A stretch of 6,761 nucleotides of DNA from Candidatus Heimdallarchaeota archaeon AB_125 (GTDB taxonomy: Archaea; Asgardarchaeota; Heimdallarchaeia; Heimdallarchaeales; Heimdallarchaeaceae): the NCBI GenBank assembly GCA_001940755.1, contig MEHH01000155.1, forward strand, positions 1-6,761, in the 5' to 3' direction. This document shows positions 1 through 5,642 of the stretch, piece after piece; positions within the stretch are counted from its first letter, which is position 1, and every line of letters begins with the position of its first letter. A program made the translations under genes and the position numbers. The notes under the pieces are model-generated. The model did no database searches. It was given only the letters and a program-made list of their open reading frames with translations, and was not told the DNA's origin.

Positions 1-1
1 C

Positions 2-1048
2 ATAGAAATGCTTGGGAAGCTGAAAGAGGAAAGATCTAAACATTTGTTACGTGAAATACTTTCTAAGTGGCGCTGGATGTTTGGTCCTATTTTAGCTGCA
101 CATGCTTTAGGAGAACTTAAAGATTCAGGAGCAGTTGAAAAACTGATAGAGAATACTAGAAAGGATAATACTAATGATTTAAGAAGTGCGTGTATCTGGG
201 CTCTTGGAGAAATAGGAGATGTCAAAGCACAACTATCTCTTGAGAGATATATTAATGATGACGATGAAGCGATTAGACATAGGGTTGAGGAAGCTCTTCA
301 GAAGCTCAAAAAAAATATTGCTCCTTTGATTGATAATCTAAAGGAAACTGATGACAATAAAAGGAAGAAGGCTGTTGAATCTCTAGGAATTCTTGGAGAT
401 GAGAAAGCAAAGAATCCACTTTTTGAGTTATTAAAGAAAGAAGAGAAAGATGAGATTAGAGAGAGTATTATTCTTACTTTAGGAAAACTCGGTGATATTA
501 GAATTTTTAATTTTCTTGTTGGATTATTAGAATCTAAAACAGAAAAAATTAGAAAATCTGCAGCTTATTATTTAGGAGAATTTGGAGATAAAAGGGCAGT
601 AAATCCTTTGATTAAGTCACTTCAAGATGAAAAAATTGAAGTTAGAATGGAATCTATCTCTTCGTTAGATAAAATAGGAGATTCGAGAGCAATAGATGCA
701 GTAATAGCAAGATTAGAAGATAAAGAAGATGGAGTGCAACTTCAAGCTATAGATTTTCTTGGAAATCATGGAGGTACAAAAGCAATTGAACCTTTGATTT
801 CTATGTTGAGATATAATGATCAATGGACTACAGGATTTACTATTCATGCCCTTGTAAAACTAGAAGATTCAAGAACAATAGATTTTCTATTGCCTATGCT
901 AAACGATGAAGATGAAATAGTTGTTTATAATACATGTATGGCTTTAAAGGATTTAGGATATGAAATTGAAGGAATTAATCAGTGTGAAGAATTTCTAAAA
1001 GAACTAGAAGAAGAAAGAGCATTTAATAATGAATTTGACGATGATTAA
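2..1048 (+). CDS. HEAT-repeat (PBS-lyase-like) protein, 5'-partial
   Basis: This is a soluble alpha-solenoid protein built from roughly 31-residue HEAT repeats of the PBS-lyase type; such proteins act as protein-binding scaffolds, and nothing here shows the partner. Counting from the ATG at position 8, repeat cores recur as ALGEIGD (65-71), SLGILGD (124-130), TLGKLGD (157-163), YLGEFGD (189-195) and SLDKIGD (220-226), each followed by a helix starting near K/R-A and ending in a Leu-rich turn. The last repeats (250-320) are more divergent, and the chain ends in an acidic tail (EFDDD). There is no signal peptide or membrane helix, so it should be cytosolic. The frame stays open upstream of the ATG (codons ATA GAA) and the residues there fit the middle of a HEAT helix, so the true start is probably outside the window and the ATG at 8 internal. 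The family call is secure from repeat pattern; the specific role is unknown. Confidence 0.85.
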   Translation: MEMLGKLKEERSKHLLREILSKWRWMFGPILAAHALGELKDSGAVEKLIENTRKDNTNDLRSACIWALGEIGDVKAQLSLERYINDDDEAIRHRVEEALQKLKKNIAPLIDNLKETDDNKRKKAVESLGILGDEKAKNPLFELLKKEEKDEIRESIILTLGKLGDIRIFNFLVGLLESKTEKIRKSAAYYLGEFGDKRAVNPLIKSLQDEKIEVRMESISSLDKIGDSRAIDAVIARLEDKEDGVQLQAIDFLGNHGGTKAIEPLISMLRYNDQWTTGFTIHALVKLEDSRTIDFLLPMLNDEDEIVVYNTCMALKDLGYEIEGINQCEEFLKELEEERAFNNEFDDD

Positions 1049-1065
1049 GAATATTCTATAATATA

Positions 1066-1127
1066 CTAGTGAATGACTAGAAATTCATACTAAATTAATT
1101 GTATATTGGATTAACAGATTTGTTTTT
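1066..1127 (+). terminator. Possible 3' end region of the HEAT gene
   Basis: Past the HEAT stop codon there is a short inverted repeat, CTAGT (1066-1070) and ACTAG (1076-1080) around a five-base loop, followed about 40 bases later by a T-rich run (1119-1127). Archaeal transcription commonly ends at T-rich tracts, so the run is the more convincing part. The stem is short and may be chance. The rubredoxin promoter begins directly downstream. Confidence 0.25.
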
Positions 1128-1134
1128 AGGCAAA

Positions 1135-1146
1135 ACATATATACAT
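1135..1146 (+). promoter_or_regulatory. TATA box of the rubredoxin gene
   Basis: ACATATATACAT, preceded by the A-rich CAAAA, matches an archaeal TATA/BRE promoter. Transcription would start about 26 bases downstream, near 1166, giving a leader of about 20 bases that carries a Shine-Dalgarno-like GAGG (1175-1178) seven bases before the ATG. This gives the rubredoxin gene a transcript separate from the HEAT gene. Confidence 0.55.
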
Positions 1147-1185
1147 AACAAAGAAAACTAGCTCAATCATTAACGAGGAAAAAAA

Positions 1186-1350
1186 ATGAGTGATAAATGG
1201 ATATGCACACTTTGTGGGTACATTTACGATCCTGAACTTGGAGATCCAGATGCAGGTATAGCTCCAGGAACAGCTTGGAAAGACGTCCCAGATGACTGGG
1301 TATGCCCTGAATGTGGTGCAGACAAATCTGACTTTGAAGTTTATGTATAA
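1186..1350 (+). CDS. Rubredoxin
   Basis: A 54-residue rubredoxin: a small cytosolic electron carrier with one iron atom held by four cysteines. Both iron-binding knuckles are intact: CTLCGY with Cys7 and Cys10, and CPECG with Cys40 and Cys43. Family hallmarks between them are also present: Trp5 before the first knuckle, Y-x-Y-D (12-15), G-D-P-D-x-G (19-24), P-G-T (27-29) and D-D-W-V-C-P (36-41). Length is normal for the family. The start is fixed by the conserved N-terminus and the GAGG at 1175-1178. My count gives about 43% G+C, higher than the surroundings, which Gly, Pro, Ala and Asp content probably explains. Rubredoxins often serve in oxygen or peroxide reduction with flavodiiron proteins, rubrerythrin or superoxide reductase; none of these is in the window, so the partner is unknown. 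The gene converges on the binding-protein gene. Confidence 0.97.
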   Translation: MSDKWICTLCGYIYDPELGDPDAGIAPGTAWKDVPDDWVCPECGADKSDFEVYV

Positions 1351-1354
1351 AGTA

Positions 1355-1378
1355 AAGGACTCTCCTTCCCTTTTCTTT
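1355..1378 (+). terminator. Hairpin and pyrimidine tract between convergent genes
   Basis: AAGGA (1355-1359) and TCCTT (1363-1367) pair around the loop CTC, and the pyrimidine run CCCTTTTCTTT follows (1368-1378). It lies directly after the rubredoxin stop and before the end of the oppositely oriented binding-protein gene. Read on the minus strand the same stem is followed by a T-rich stretch, so it could serve both genes. The stem is only five base pairs. Confidence 0.45.
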
Positions 1379-1381
1379 ATG

Positions 1382-3181
1382 CTATTTTCTTATTTTTCTT
1401 AATTTAGTTAAAACTGTTAATCCTATTGAAACAATTAGTATTATCGAAATCAATGTATTTCCTGTTTTAGTTGGTGTAGGCGTTGTTATCACTCCGAATC
1501 CAGCCATCTTCATGTATTCTCTAGCCAAAGTTATATTGTATTCATAAGGTTGCAATGAATCATCGAAAACATGGTGTACTGGTGAACAGAAAGTTACACC
1601 TGGAATTCCTAACTTCCCAAGAGTATCATTGATAATTTGATCACGAGGAATGAGGTGGCTTATAGCTTTTCGAACATATTTTGCAGCTTCTGCATTTCCA
1701 ACTGGAGTTAATTCTCCTGTACCTAGATATGGGTGTCGCATGTTGATAGCCATTTCTTGATATGATGTATAAGTGAAATTTTTTGCTTTTACGCCTGTTA
1801 TATTGAGATCATCTATACTAGGTTCAAACATACTATCTATAATATCAACATCTCCTGCAGATAGTTTGGTTAGTGCTGAACTTTTACTGCTAACATATTC
1901 GAAATGTAGTTCTGAAAGATAAGGATGCTTACGCAGAACCATATCTGCATAGAATATGTTCGGCACCAAATCTGCCTTACTTAAGTATGGATAAAGTGAA
2001 GTTAGAACAAAAGGTCCACAAGACTTAACGAGTGTTCCTCCAACATTTCCAGTGAAAGGTACTTCGGTAAAAATTGATAAACCATAATTATTAATTGCAG
2101 GTTCTACTTCACTCTTGTCTATTATCTCATATGAAAGCAATTTATAATAATCTGGATGTTCTTGAGACAGATTGAATGTAACTGTTCTTGTATCCACAGC
2201 AGTAATAGAATCATTACCCTCAAAATACGGATTAAGGTCCCATCTTGCGTCAGAATATAAATCTGGGGCTATATATAACTCGTAAGTATATTCTATATCC
2301 TCAGCTAAGACAAAGCTTCCATCACTAAACATTGCATCTGAATCAATTTCAACTGTAATATCTAGACCATTTGTTGTACTAGCCATTCCTGCTGCAATTT
2401 GTGGTACCCATTCTCTAGTGTTTTGAGCTCGTTTATAGAGTGATCCATAAACAGCTTCCATCCAAAGCTTTTCAACATAACCAGCAGAATAGAAAGGATT
2501 CCAGCCCATATAACTACTACCATAATCATATGGCATTGCAAATTTTACTATGTCATCTGATGAATCGTCCCAGTATTCATACCTTGGTGTAGCCATTGCC
2601 AATAAAAGTTCGTCAACACCTATCACATTTTCCCTCTCTCCAAATTGACCCATTGGATAATATAGTACTATATTAGGTAAATCCTCATAGATAATTTCTT
2701 GTAGTTGATATGCATAGGATGTTTTCAGACTTGGATTCAATTCTGTTAAGTAGCTTTCCAAAAGAGAGTCATAAGAAGGATTATTGTATTGATAGAAATT
2801 ATCTCCAATTGGAATTTGACTATCTGAATCAAAGTAACCTGTGGGATTCCACGAAAAATCTATAAAATTTCTAACAAAAAGAATATCGTAACCACCTTCT
2901 TTGTAGGTTGGAATGTAATCAAAGTCAAGTAATGGATACGACCAAGTTCGGGGTCCTATATCTCCCCAACCAGTAAAATCATTAGTATCTACTGTAATAC
3001 CTATCTCAGGTAATAGAGATTCAATTAGTTGTGAAAATTGAATTCTTTCAGCTTCTGTGTTAGGAGTAAGTAAATCAATAGAGAAGTATTGGTCAACAGC
3101 TGCATCAGAAACATCCAAAAAACCAGTCGGTGCAATAAACAAAATCGTCAATATAAACAATGTAAATTTCCTCTTTTTCAT
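1382..3181 (-). CDS. Family 5 solute-binding protein, apparently circularly permuted, membrane-anchored
   Basis: An extracellular binding protein of the SBP_bac_5 (OppA/DppA) family, expected to capture peptides or similar solutes for an ABC importer; no permease or ATPase gene is nearby, so the substrate is unknown. The 599-residue chain starts with a signal peptide (KKRK, then a hydrophobic run, likely cleavage near SDA at 25-27) and has no lipobox Cys. Residues 30-180 resemble the family's usual C-terminal lobe: AERIQFSQLIESLLPEIGI, YDILF (98-102), NNPSYDSLL (133-141), DLPNIVLYYP (167-176). Residues 211-301 resemble the usual N-terminus (WNPF, VYGSLY, MFSDGSFVLAEDIEYTYE). Residues 503-562 (VRKAISHLIPRDQII, YEYNITLAREYMKMAGF) are elements that normally precede the C-terminal lobe. 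A TPTPTKT linker (567-573), a membrane helix (576-593) and a basic tail end the protein. An in-frame ATG lies eight codons upstream at 3205, but the TATA box predicts transcription starting downstream of it, so I start at 3181. Confidence 0.88.
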   Translation of the reverse strand: MKKRKFTLFILTILFIAPTGFLDVSDAAVDQYFSIDLLTPNTEAERIQFSQLIESLLPEIGITVDTNDFTGWGDIGPRTWSYPLLDFDYIPTYKEGGYDILFVRNFIDFSWNPTGYFDSDSQIPIGDNFYQYNNPSYDSLLESYLTELNPSLKTSYAYQLQEIIYEDLPNIVLYYPMGQFGERENVIGVDELLLAMATPRYEYWDDSSDDIVKFAMPYDYGSSYMGWNPFYSAGYVEKLWMEAVYGSLYKRAQNTREWVPQIAAGMASTTNGLDITVEIDSDAMFSDGSFVLAEDIEYTYELYIAPDLYSDARWDLNPYFEGNDSITAVDTRTVTFNLSQEHPDYYKLLSYEIIDKSEVEPAINNYGLSIFTEVPFTGNVGGTLVKSCGPFVLTSLYPYLSKADLVPNIFYADMVLRKHPYLSELHFEYVSSKSSALTKLSAGDVDIIDSMFEPSIDDLNITGVKAKNFTYTSYQEMAINMRHPYLGTGELTPVGNAEAAKYVRKAISHLIPRDQIINDTLGKLGIPGVTFCSPVHHVFDDSLQPYEYNITLAREYMKMAGFGVITTPTPTKTGNTLISIILIVSIGLTVLTKLRKIRK

Positions 3182-3210
3182 ATGTAACAAATATTCTACT
3201 AGCAAGTAAA

Positions 3211-3222
3211 CTATTTATATTT
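3211..3222 (-). promoter_or_regulatory. TATA box of the solute-binding protein gene
   Basis: On the minus strand this reads AAATATAAATAG, a good archaeal TATA box, preceded by CCAATAA as a possible BRE. Its centre is near 3216, so transcription should begin near 3189-3190. That is eight or nine bases before the ATG at 3181 and downstream of the alternative ATG at 3205, which supports the shorter protein and a nearly leaderless mRNA. Confidence 0.6.
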
Positions 3223-3315
3223 TATTGGAAATGTTTTTAATAATCGTGAAATTTCAAGATTTAATTATCTAAAACAATTAAATGGAGTTTGCTACTGTTT
3301 TACAGTCGTTAGCAG

Positions 3316-3323
3316 TTTATTTC
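3316..3323 (+). promoter_or_regulatory. Weak candidate TATA box for the first zinc-ribbon gene
   Basis: TTTATTTC is the most TATA-like stretch upstream of the gene that starts at 3380. It would place the transcript start near 3346 with a leader of about 34 bases. A weak GGTAG (3366-3370) lies nine bases before the ATG. The match is poor and other sites are possible. Confidence 0.25.
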
Positions 3324-3379
3324 TAAGATTGTTTAGAGTTAGAACAAGTTTCTTAAGTGTTCATTGGTAGCCTAAAACA

Positions 3380-3796
3380 ATGCTTGAATCCATCAAAACC
3401 AGTCCACTACGAATTGAGATTATCAAAATGGTCTTATTTGTAAGCTTAATCTTAACTGGTGGAATCATTCTTGCAATTCTTACTCCAATGTATGCAAAGA
3501 TGAGCTGGTTGAATCTCCTCTTTTATTCCATTGTGAGTATGCTAATCATTCTTTATCTTTCTATTAGCCTATATGTGAAGAAGCAGAAATTAGCTGAAAT
3601 TCGAGTAGTAATTGATGAACTTGAGAACTTTCCAACAAGCGGTTCTTCATCTTCACTCAATGTTAGTCAAAAAGCTGGTGTAAAAGTCGATGAATCAGCT
3701 GCTTCTTATTGTCCTAGATGCAACAGTAGCTTCCAAAAAACTCATCAGTTTTGTCCTAATTGTAGCTATTGTGGGATCATCAAGAAATTAAAATGA
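3380..3796 (+). CDS. Two-helix membrane protein with C-terminal zinc ribbon
   Basis: A 138-residue protein I cannot assign to a named family. Two hydrophobic helices (about 14-35 and 43-66) are joined by a short loop and followed by a basic turn (VKKQK). A Lys/Glu-containing segment (67-84) and a Ser-rich linker (86-109) lead to a C-terminal zinc ribbon: CPRC (111-114), then CPNC (125-128), with a further Cys131-Gly132. The ribbon follows a positively charged juxtamembrane segment, so by the positive-inside rule it should face the cytosol. Such ribbons usually mediate protein or nucleic-acid contacts. The last residues, CSYCGIIKKLK, recur in a decayed copy ending at 4429, and a second protein of like layout but little sequence similarity starts at 4496. 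The gene is divergent from the binding-protein gene and convergent with the four-helix gene. The function is unknown. Confidence 0.8.
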   Translation: MLESIKTSPLRIEIIKMVLFVSLILTGGIILAILTPMYAKMSWLNLLFYSIVSMLIILYLSISLYVKKQKLAEIRVVIDELENFPTSGSSSSLNVSQKAGVKVDESAASYCPRCNSSFQKTHQFCPNCSYCGIIKKLK

Positions 3797-3813
3797 AATT
3801 TGTTTAAGAAGAA

Positions 3814-3833
3814 TCAAAGAAAAAGAAGGAAAA
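3814..3833 (-). terminator. T-rich terminator of the four-helix membrane protein gene
   Basis: Read on the minus strand, the stretch after the stop codon of the gene ending at 3851 is nearly all pyrimidine, with runs TTTT, CTTCTTTTTCTTT and TTC. This is typical of archaeal T-tract termination. No stable stem is seen. On the plus strand the zinc-ribbon gene has only a short T-rich patch (TTTGTTT, 3799-3805). Confidence 0.4.
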
Positions 3834-3850
3834 GGGTGTTCCATTCTCAA

Positions 3851-4273
3851 TTAAGCAGCTTTTAGTGCTCTCACTTTTTTCCAATCTCTGATTAGAAAAT
3901 ATCCATATATGCCAATAAAAGTTAAATGTAGTATTACAACTAACCATAACCATACGTTTGTAAGTAAGGGTGGTCCCCTAATCCCCATTACAAGCAAATG
4001 TGTAACAGTCATCAAGAAATAACTTATAAAAAGCATCAGTATTATTGCCTCTCTGGTTTTAGATAATTCTGAATTTCTAGCCCAAAATGTTAGTATTCCT
4101 ACACCAAGAACAAAAAGACCAAAAAATCTTACCATCAAATAGCCATCTTCATCAGAAAAGAAACCTATTAAATTGTACATAAAGACTGGAAAGAATATAA
4201 AAGCTAATCCGAAACCTGTAGCAACCACAGCTGTAATCCAAAAGACTAACTTGGGTTCTAATTCAATTTTCAT
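3851..4273 (-). CDS. Four-helix integral membrane protein, unknown function
   Basis: A 140-residue protein almost entirely in the membrane, with four hydrophobic helices at about 9-29, 45-65, 76-96 and 107-128, short loops and a basic C-terminal tail (RDWKKVRALK). Notable residues are FFP at the end of helix 1, Arg49 and the G-L-F-V-L-G-V-G-I run in helix 2, HLLVMGIRGPP after helix 3 and His116 in helix 4. The layout recalls small four-helix DUF families such as DUF4345, but I cannot confirm membership. There is no signal peptide, cysteine motif or catalytic signature. The start is supported by a Shine-Dalgarno-like GGAG eight bases before the ATG. The gene sits between two zinc-ribbon membrane protein genes but on the opposite strand, so cotranscription with them is excluded. 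Confidence 0.75.
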   Translation of the reverse strand: MKIELEPKLVFWITAVVATGFGLAFIFFPVFMYNLIGFFSDEDGYLMVRFFGLFVLGVGILTFWARNSELSKTREAIILMLFISYFLMTVTHLLVMGIRGPPLLTNVWLWLVVILHLTFIGIYGYFLIRDWKKVRALKAA

Positions 4274-4345
4274 TTCTTAAACTCCTAACAGTTCAGATTG
4301 TGAAATCAATAAGAATTCATCATCCACCCTATGGGATTTTTTGAA

Positions 4346-4355
4346 ATTATTTAAG
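4346..4355 (-). promoter_or_regulatory. TATA box of the four-helix membrane protein gene
   Basis: On the minus strand this reads CTTAAATAAT. It would start transcription near 4325, leaving a leader of about 50 bases that carries a GGAG ribosome-binding site close to the ATG at 4273. The promoter lies beside the decayed zinc-ribbon fragment on the other strand. Confidence 0.35.
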
Positions 4356-4360
4356 TCTTT

Positions 4361-4429
4361 TCTGAAAAGAAAAACAACTAATTCTGCTCCAACTGTAGCC
4401 ACTGTGGAATAATTAAAAAACTGAAATAA
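4361..4429 (+). pseudogene. Remnant of a zinc-ribbon protein C-terminus
   Basis: From 4382 to 4429 the plus strand encodes FCSNCSHCGIIKKLK and a stop, matching 13 of 15 residues at the end of the zinc-ribbon protein that ends at 3796 (FCPNCSYCGIIKKLK). My hand alignment of the 48 bases gives 34 identities, and most differences are at third codon positions, so the copy diverged while still under protein-level selection. Upstream the frame is broken by TAA at 4379-4381, where the relative has CAG (Gln), and again by TAA at 4352-4354. There is no start codon between them, and the first CxxC pair and both membrane helices are missing. It is therefore most likely the tail of a dead or truncated paralogue. 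A frameshifted but intact gene is less likely, because I find no matching sequence in the other frames. Confidence 0.6.
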
Positions 4430-4440
4430 GATATACGCAG

Positions 4441-4458
4441 GCACTCTTTGAAGAGTGC
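4441..4458. repeat. Perfect 8+2+8 palindrome, candidate operator
   Basis: GCACTCTT and AAGAGTGC are exact reverse complements around TG. The palindrome lies directly upstream of the TATA box (4466-4477) of the gene starting at 4496, where archaeal activators often bind, and repressors too if they reach the BRE. It is also 12 bases after the stop of the zinc-ribbon remnant, so it could be an old hairpin terminator; no T-run follows it, which argues against that. The regulator is unknown. Confidence 0.55.
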
Positions 4459-4465
4459 AATACAC

Positions 4466-4477
4466 TTAATAATATAA
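4466..4477 (+). promoter_or_regulatory. TATA box of the second zinc-ribbon gene
   Basis: TTAATAATATAA is a TATA box whose centre is about 24 bases before the ATG at 4496. Transcription should therefore start at or within a few bases of that ATG, which implies a leaderless mRNA. No Shine-Dalgarno sequence is present, consistent with this. Confidence 0.5.
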
Positions 4478-4495
4478 TTTGTAATGTGATTTTTG

Positions 4496-4933
4496 ATGAT
4501 ATCCGAGAAAAAGAATGGTGTGGTAGCTAAGAAGAAACGTTTAAAGAGTAAGTGGGGTAGGACAGTAGCAATTATTTACGGAATCTGGTTTTTAAGCGTT
4601 ATTGCCATTTTTATAACTGCTGCAGCTGTAACAGGTAAAGATTTTGATTTGGGTTTCAGTTTGGCAAGTATTGGAGGAATAGTTTTTGGTTCAATGGTTG
4701 GTTCAATATTTGTTATTATTATAGGTGGAGTAATTGTAAGTGCTGTTAAAGGTAAAAGGGGTACAGACATAACCTCTCCATATCTGCCAGATGGTTCATT
4801 AGCTCCTTATGATGATGAATATGTGGTAGATTCTAGTAGTAAGACAAGAAAGACATACCATTGTCGATATTGTGGTTTCAAGGCAGATAAAAGAGCTTCA
4901 GAATGTCCTAAATGCGGAGGACCTATAGAATAA
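4496..4933 (+). CDS. Two-helix membrane protein with C-terminal zinc ribbon (second)
   Basis: A 145-residue protein of unknown function. Its N-terminus is strongly basic (KKKRLKSKWGR), followed by two membrane helices (about 24-46 and 56-84), the second rich in Gly and small residues. A polar linker with an acidic patch (PYDDEYVVD) leads to a classic zinc ribbon with cysteines in CRYCG and CPKCGG, ten residues between the pairs. Basic residues flank both helices, which suggests that N-terminus and ribbon both face the cytosol. The layout matches the protein at 3380-3796, but sequence similarity outside the cysteines is low, so the two may share only architecture. An in-frame TTG lies one codon upstream at 4493; I chose the ATG because the TATA spacing points to a leaderless start there. 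The gene converges on padR with only 18 bases between the stops, and a palindrome lies just upstream of its promoter. Confidence 0.8.
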   Translation: MISEKKNGVVAKKKRLKSKWGRTVAIIYGIWFLSVIAIFITAAAVTGKDFDLGFSLASIGGIVFGSMVGSIFVIIIGGVIVSAVKGKRGTDITSPYLPDGSLAPYDDEYVVDSSSKTRKTYHCRYCGFKADKRASECPKCGGPIE

Positions 4934-4951
4934 ACAAAAGACTGGATTAAC

Positions 4952-5533
4952 TCACTTCTCTTCAAGCTCTTTCATAGCATTATTTGCCCATTTCATGGTT
5001 GATTTTGATACTTCAACACCCATTTTCACAGTCTGCAGAATATATTTGTGGTCGATATCTTGATCAATTATTGGTTCAAGATTTTCCACAAAGCCTTCAA
5101 GAATCTTCTTACTTGTTTTTTGATACTCTTTGAAGATTTCAAGATTTCTAGAAGTATTTTCAGGTTCAACAAGTCCTCCTAAATATATTTTCAACAGCAA
5201 TTCTTGCATGATAGAGAACATGTTTATGCTAGTAGAGACATCTAATGGTTCACTTACCCATTCCTCTAAAGCATCTCTACCACCAGCAGTAATTTTATAG
5301 ATGCGTTTATCGGGTCTTTTATCGTCAGGATCCGATACTTTTTTAGAAGTAACAAGATATTCAGCTTCAAGCTTCTTTAATGTAGGATAGATTCTGCTAT
5401 ACCTTAAATCAGGCCAGAAGAATCCTATAGTATTCATTACCTTTTCTCGAAGATCATACCCACTTAGTTCGTGATGACTTAGCATTCCTAATATAGCATA
5501 TTTGTCTTTAGTTTCTTTAGCAACTCGAGGCAT
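4952..5533 (-). CDS. PadR-family transcriptional regulator
   Basis: A 193-residue DNA-binding repressor of the PadR family, normally a dimer that leaves its operator when it binds a ligand or senses stress. The N-terminal winged helix-turn-helix has the family pattern: AILGMLSHHELSGYDL (13-28), the recognition-helix region SRIYPTLKKLEAEYLV (46-61), and the wing DKRPDKRIYKIT (71-82) running into GRDALEEWV (85-93). Residues 94-193 form the helical dimerisation domain typical of the longer PadR group (PF10400-like), with SINMFSIMQELLLKIYLGG and a Lys/Glu-rich end. The length fits that group. A GGTG eight bases before the ATG may be its ribosome-binding site. The gene is divergent from the polyferredoxin gene across about 110 AT-rich bases, so that gene and padR itself are the obvious candidate targets. 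The ligand cannot be read from sequence. Confidence 0.9.
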   Translation of the reverse strand: MPRVAKETKDKYAILGMLSHHELSGYDLREKVMNTIGFFWPDLRYSRIYPTLKKLEAEYLVTSKKVSDPDDKRPDKRIYKITAGGRDALEEWVSEPLDVSTSINMFSIMQELLLKIYLGGLVEPENTSRNLEIFKEYQKTSKKILEGFVENLEPIIDQDIDHKYILQTVKMGVEVSKSTMKWANNAMKELEEK

Positions 5534-5570
5534 TATATTACACCATTTCTTAAATTAACTAGATGAAAAC

Positions 5571-5580
5571 CATATAAAAA
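5571..5580 (-). promoter_or_regulatory. TATA box of the padR gene
   Basis: On the minus strand this reads TTTTTATATG. It predicts transcription starting near 5550 with a leader of about 17 bases containing GGTG (5542-5545). A second AT-rich candidate on the same strand lies at 5583-5594. A PadR dimer bound in this region could affect both divergent promoters. Confidence 0.4.
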
Positions 5581-5603
5581 TCTATTTATAATACAATATT
5601 CTA

Positions 5604-5628
5604 AAATAAAATAATATATAATATAATT
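5604..5628 (+). promoter_or_regulatory. Promoter of the polyferredoxin gene
   Basis: An A/T-only run contains BRE-like AAATAAAA followed by TATA candidates ATAATATATA (5611-5620) and ATATAAT (5621-5627). With the first, transcription would begin close to the ATG at 5643, giving a leaderless mRNA. The exact box cannot be chosen by eye because the whole stretch is A/T. Confidence 0.45.
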
Positions 5629-5642
5629 ACTATGTGATAAAA

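Noticed and set aside
1186..1350. Possible horizontal acquisition of the rubredoxin gene because of its higher G+C.
   Set aside because: The rise is explained by the amino acids that the family conserves, and there are no mobile-element traces beside it.
3182..3205. An upstream ATG that would add eight residues to the solute-binding protein.
   Set aside because: The predicted transcript start (about 3190) lies downstream of it, and the added residues would precede the KKRK of a normal signal peptide.
3291..3313. An inverted-repeat-like stretch with ACTG and CAGT around TTTTA.
   Set aside because: The pairing is four bases plus a bulged outer GCT/AGC, too weak to call an operator or RNA structure.
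4281..4412. A plus-strand open stretch that could be joined to the zinc-ribbon tail by a frameshift near 4380.
   Set aside because: Its translation has no CxxC pair, no membrane helix and no similarity to the relative at 3380-3796, so a frameshifted intact gene is not supported.
4277..4465. A 62-codon open frame on the minus strand upstream of the four-helix gene.
   Set aside because: It runs opposite the zinc-ribbon remnant and through the palindrome, has no recognisable motif, and its span holds the TATA box of the four-helix gene.
4576..4770. A 64-codon minus-strand open frame.
   Set aside because: It lies wholly inside the second zinc-ribbon gene and its hydrophobic content mirrors the membrane helices coded on the other strand.
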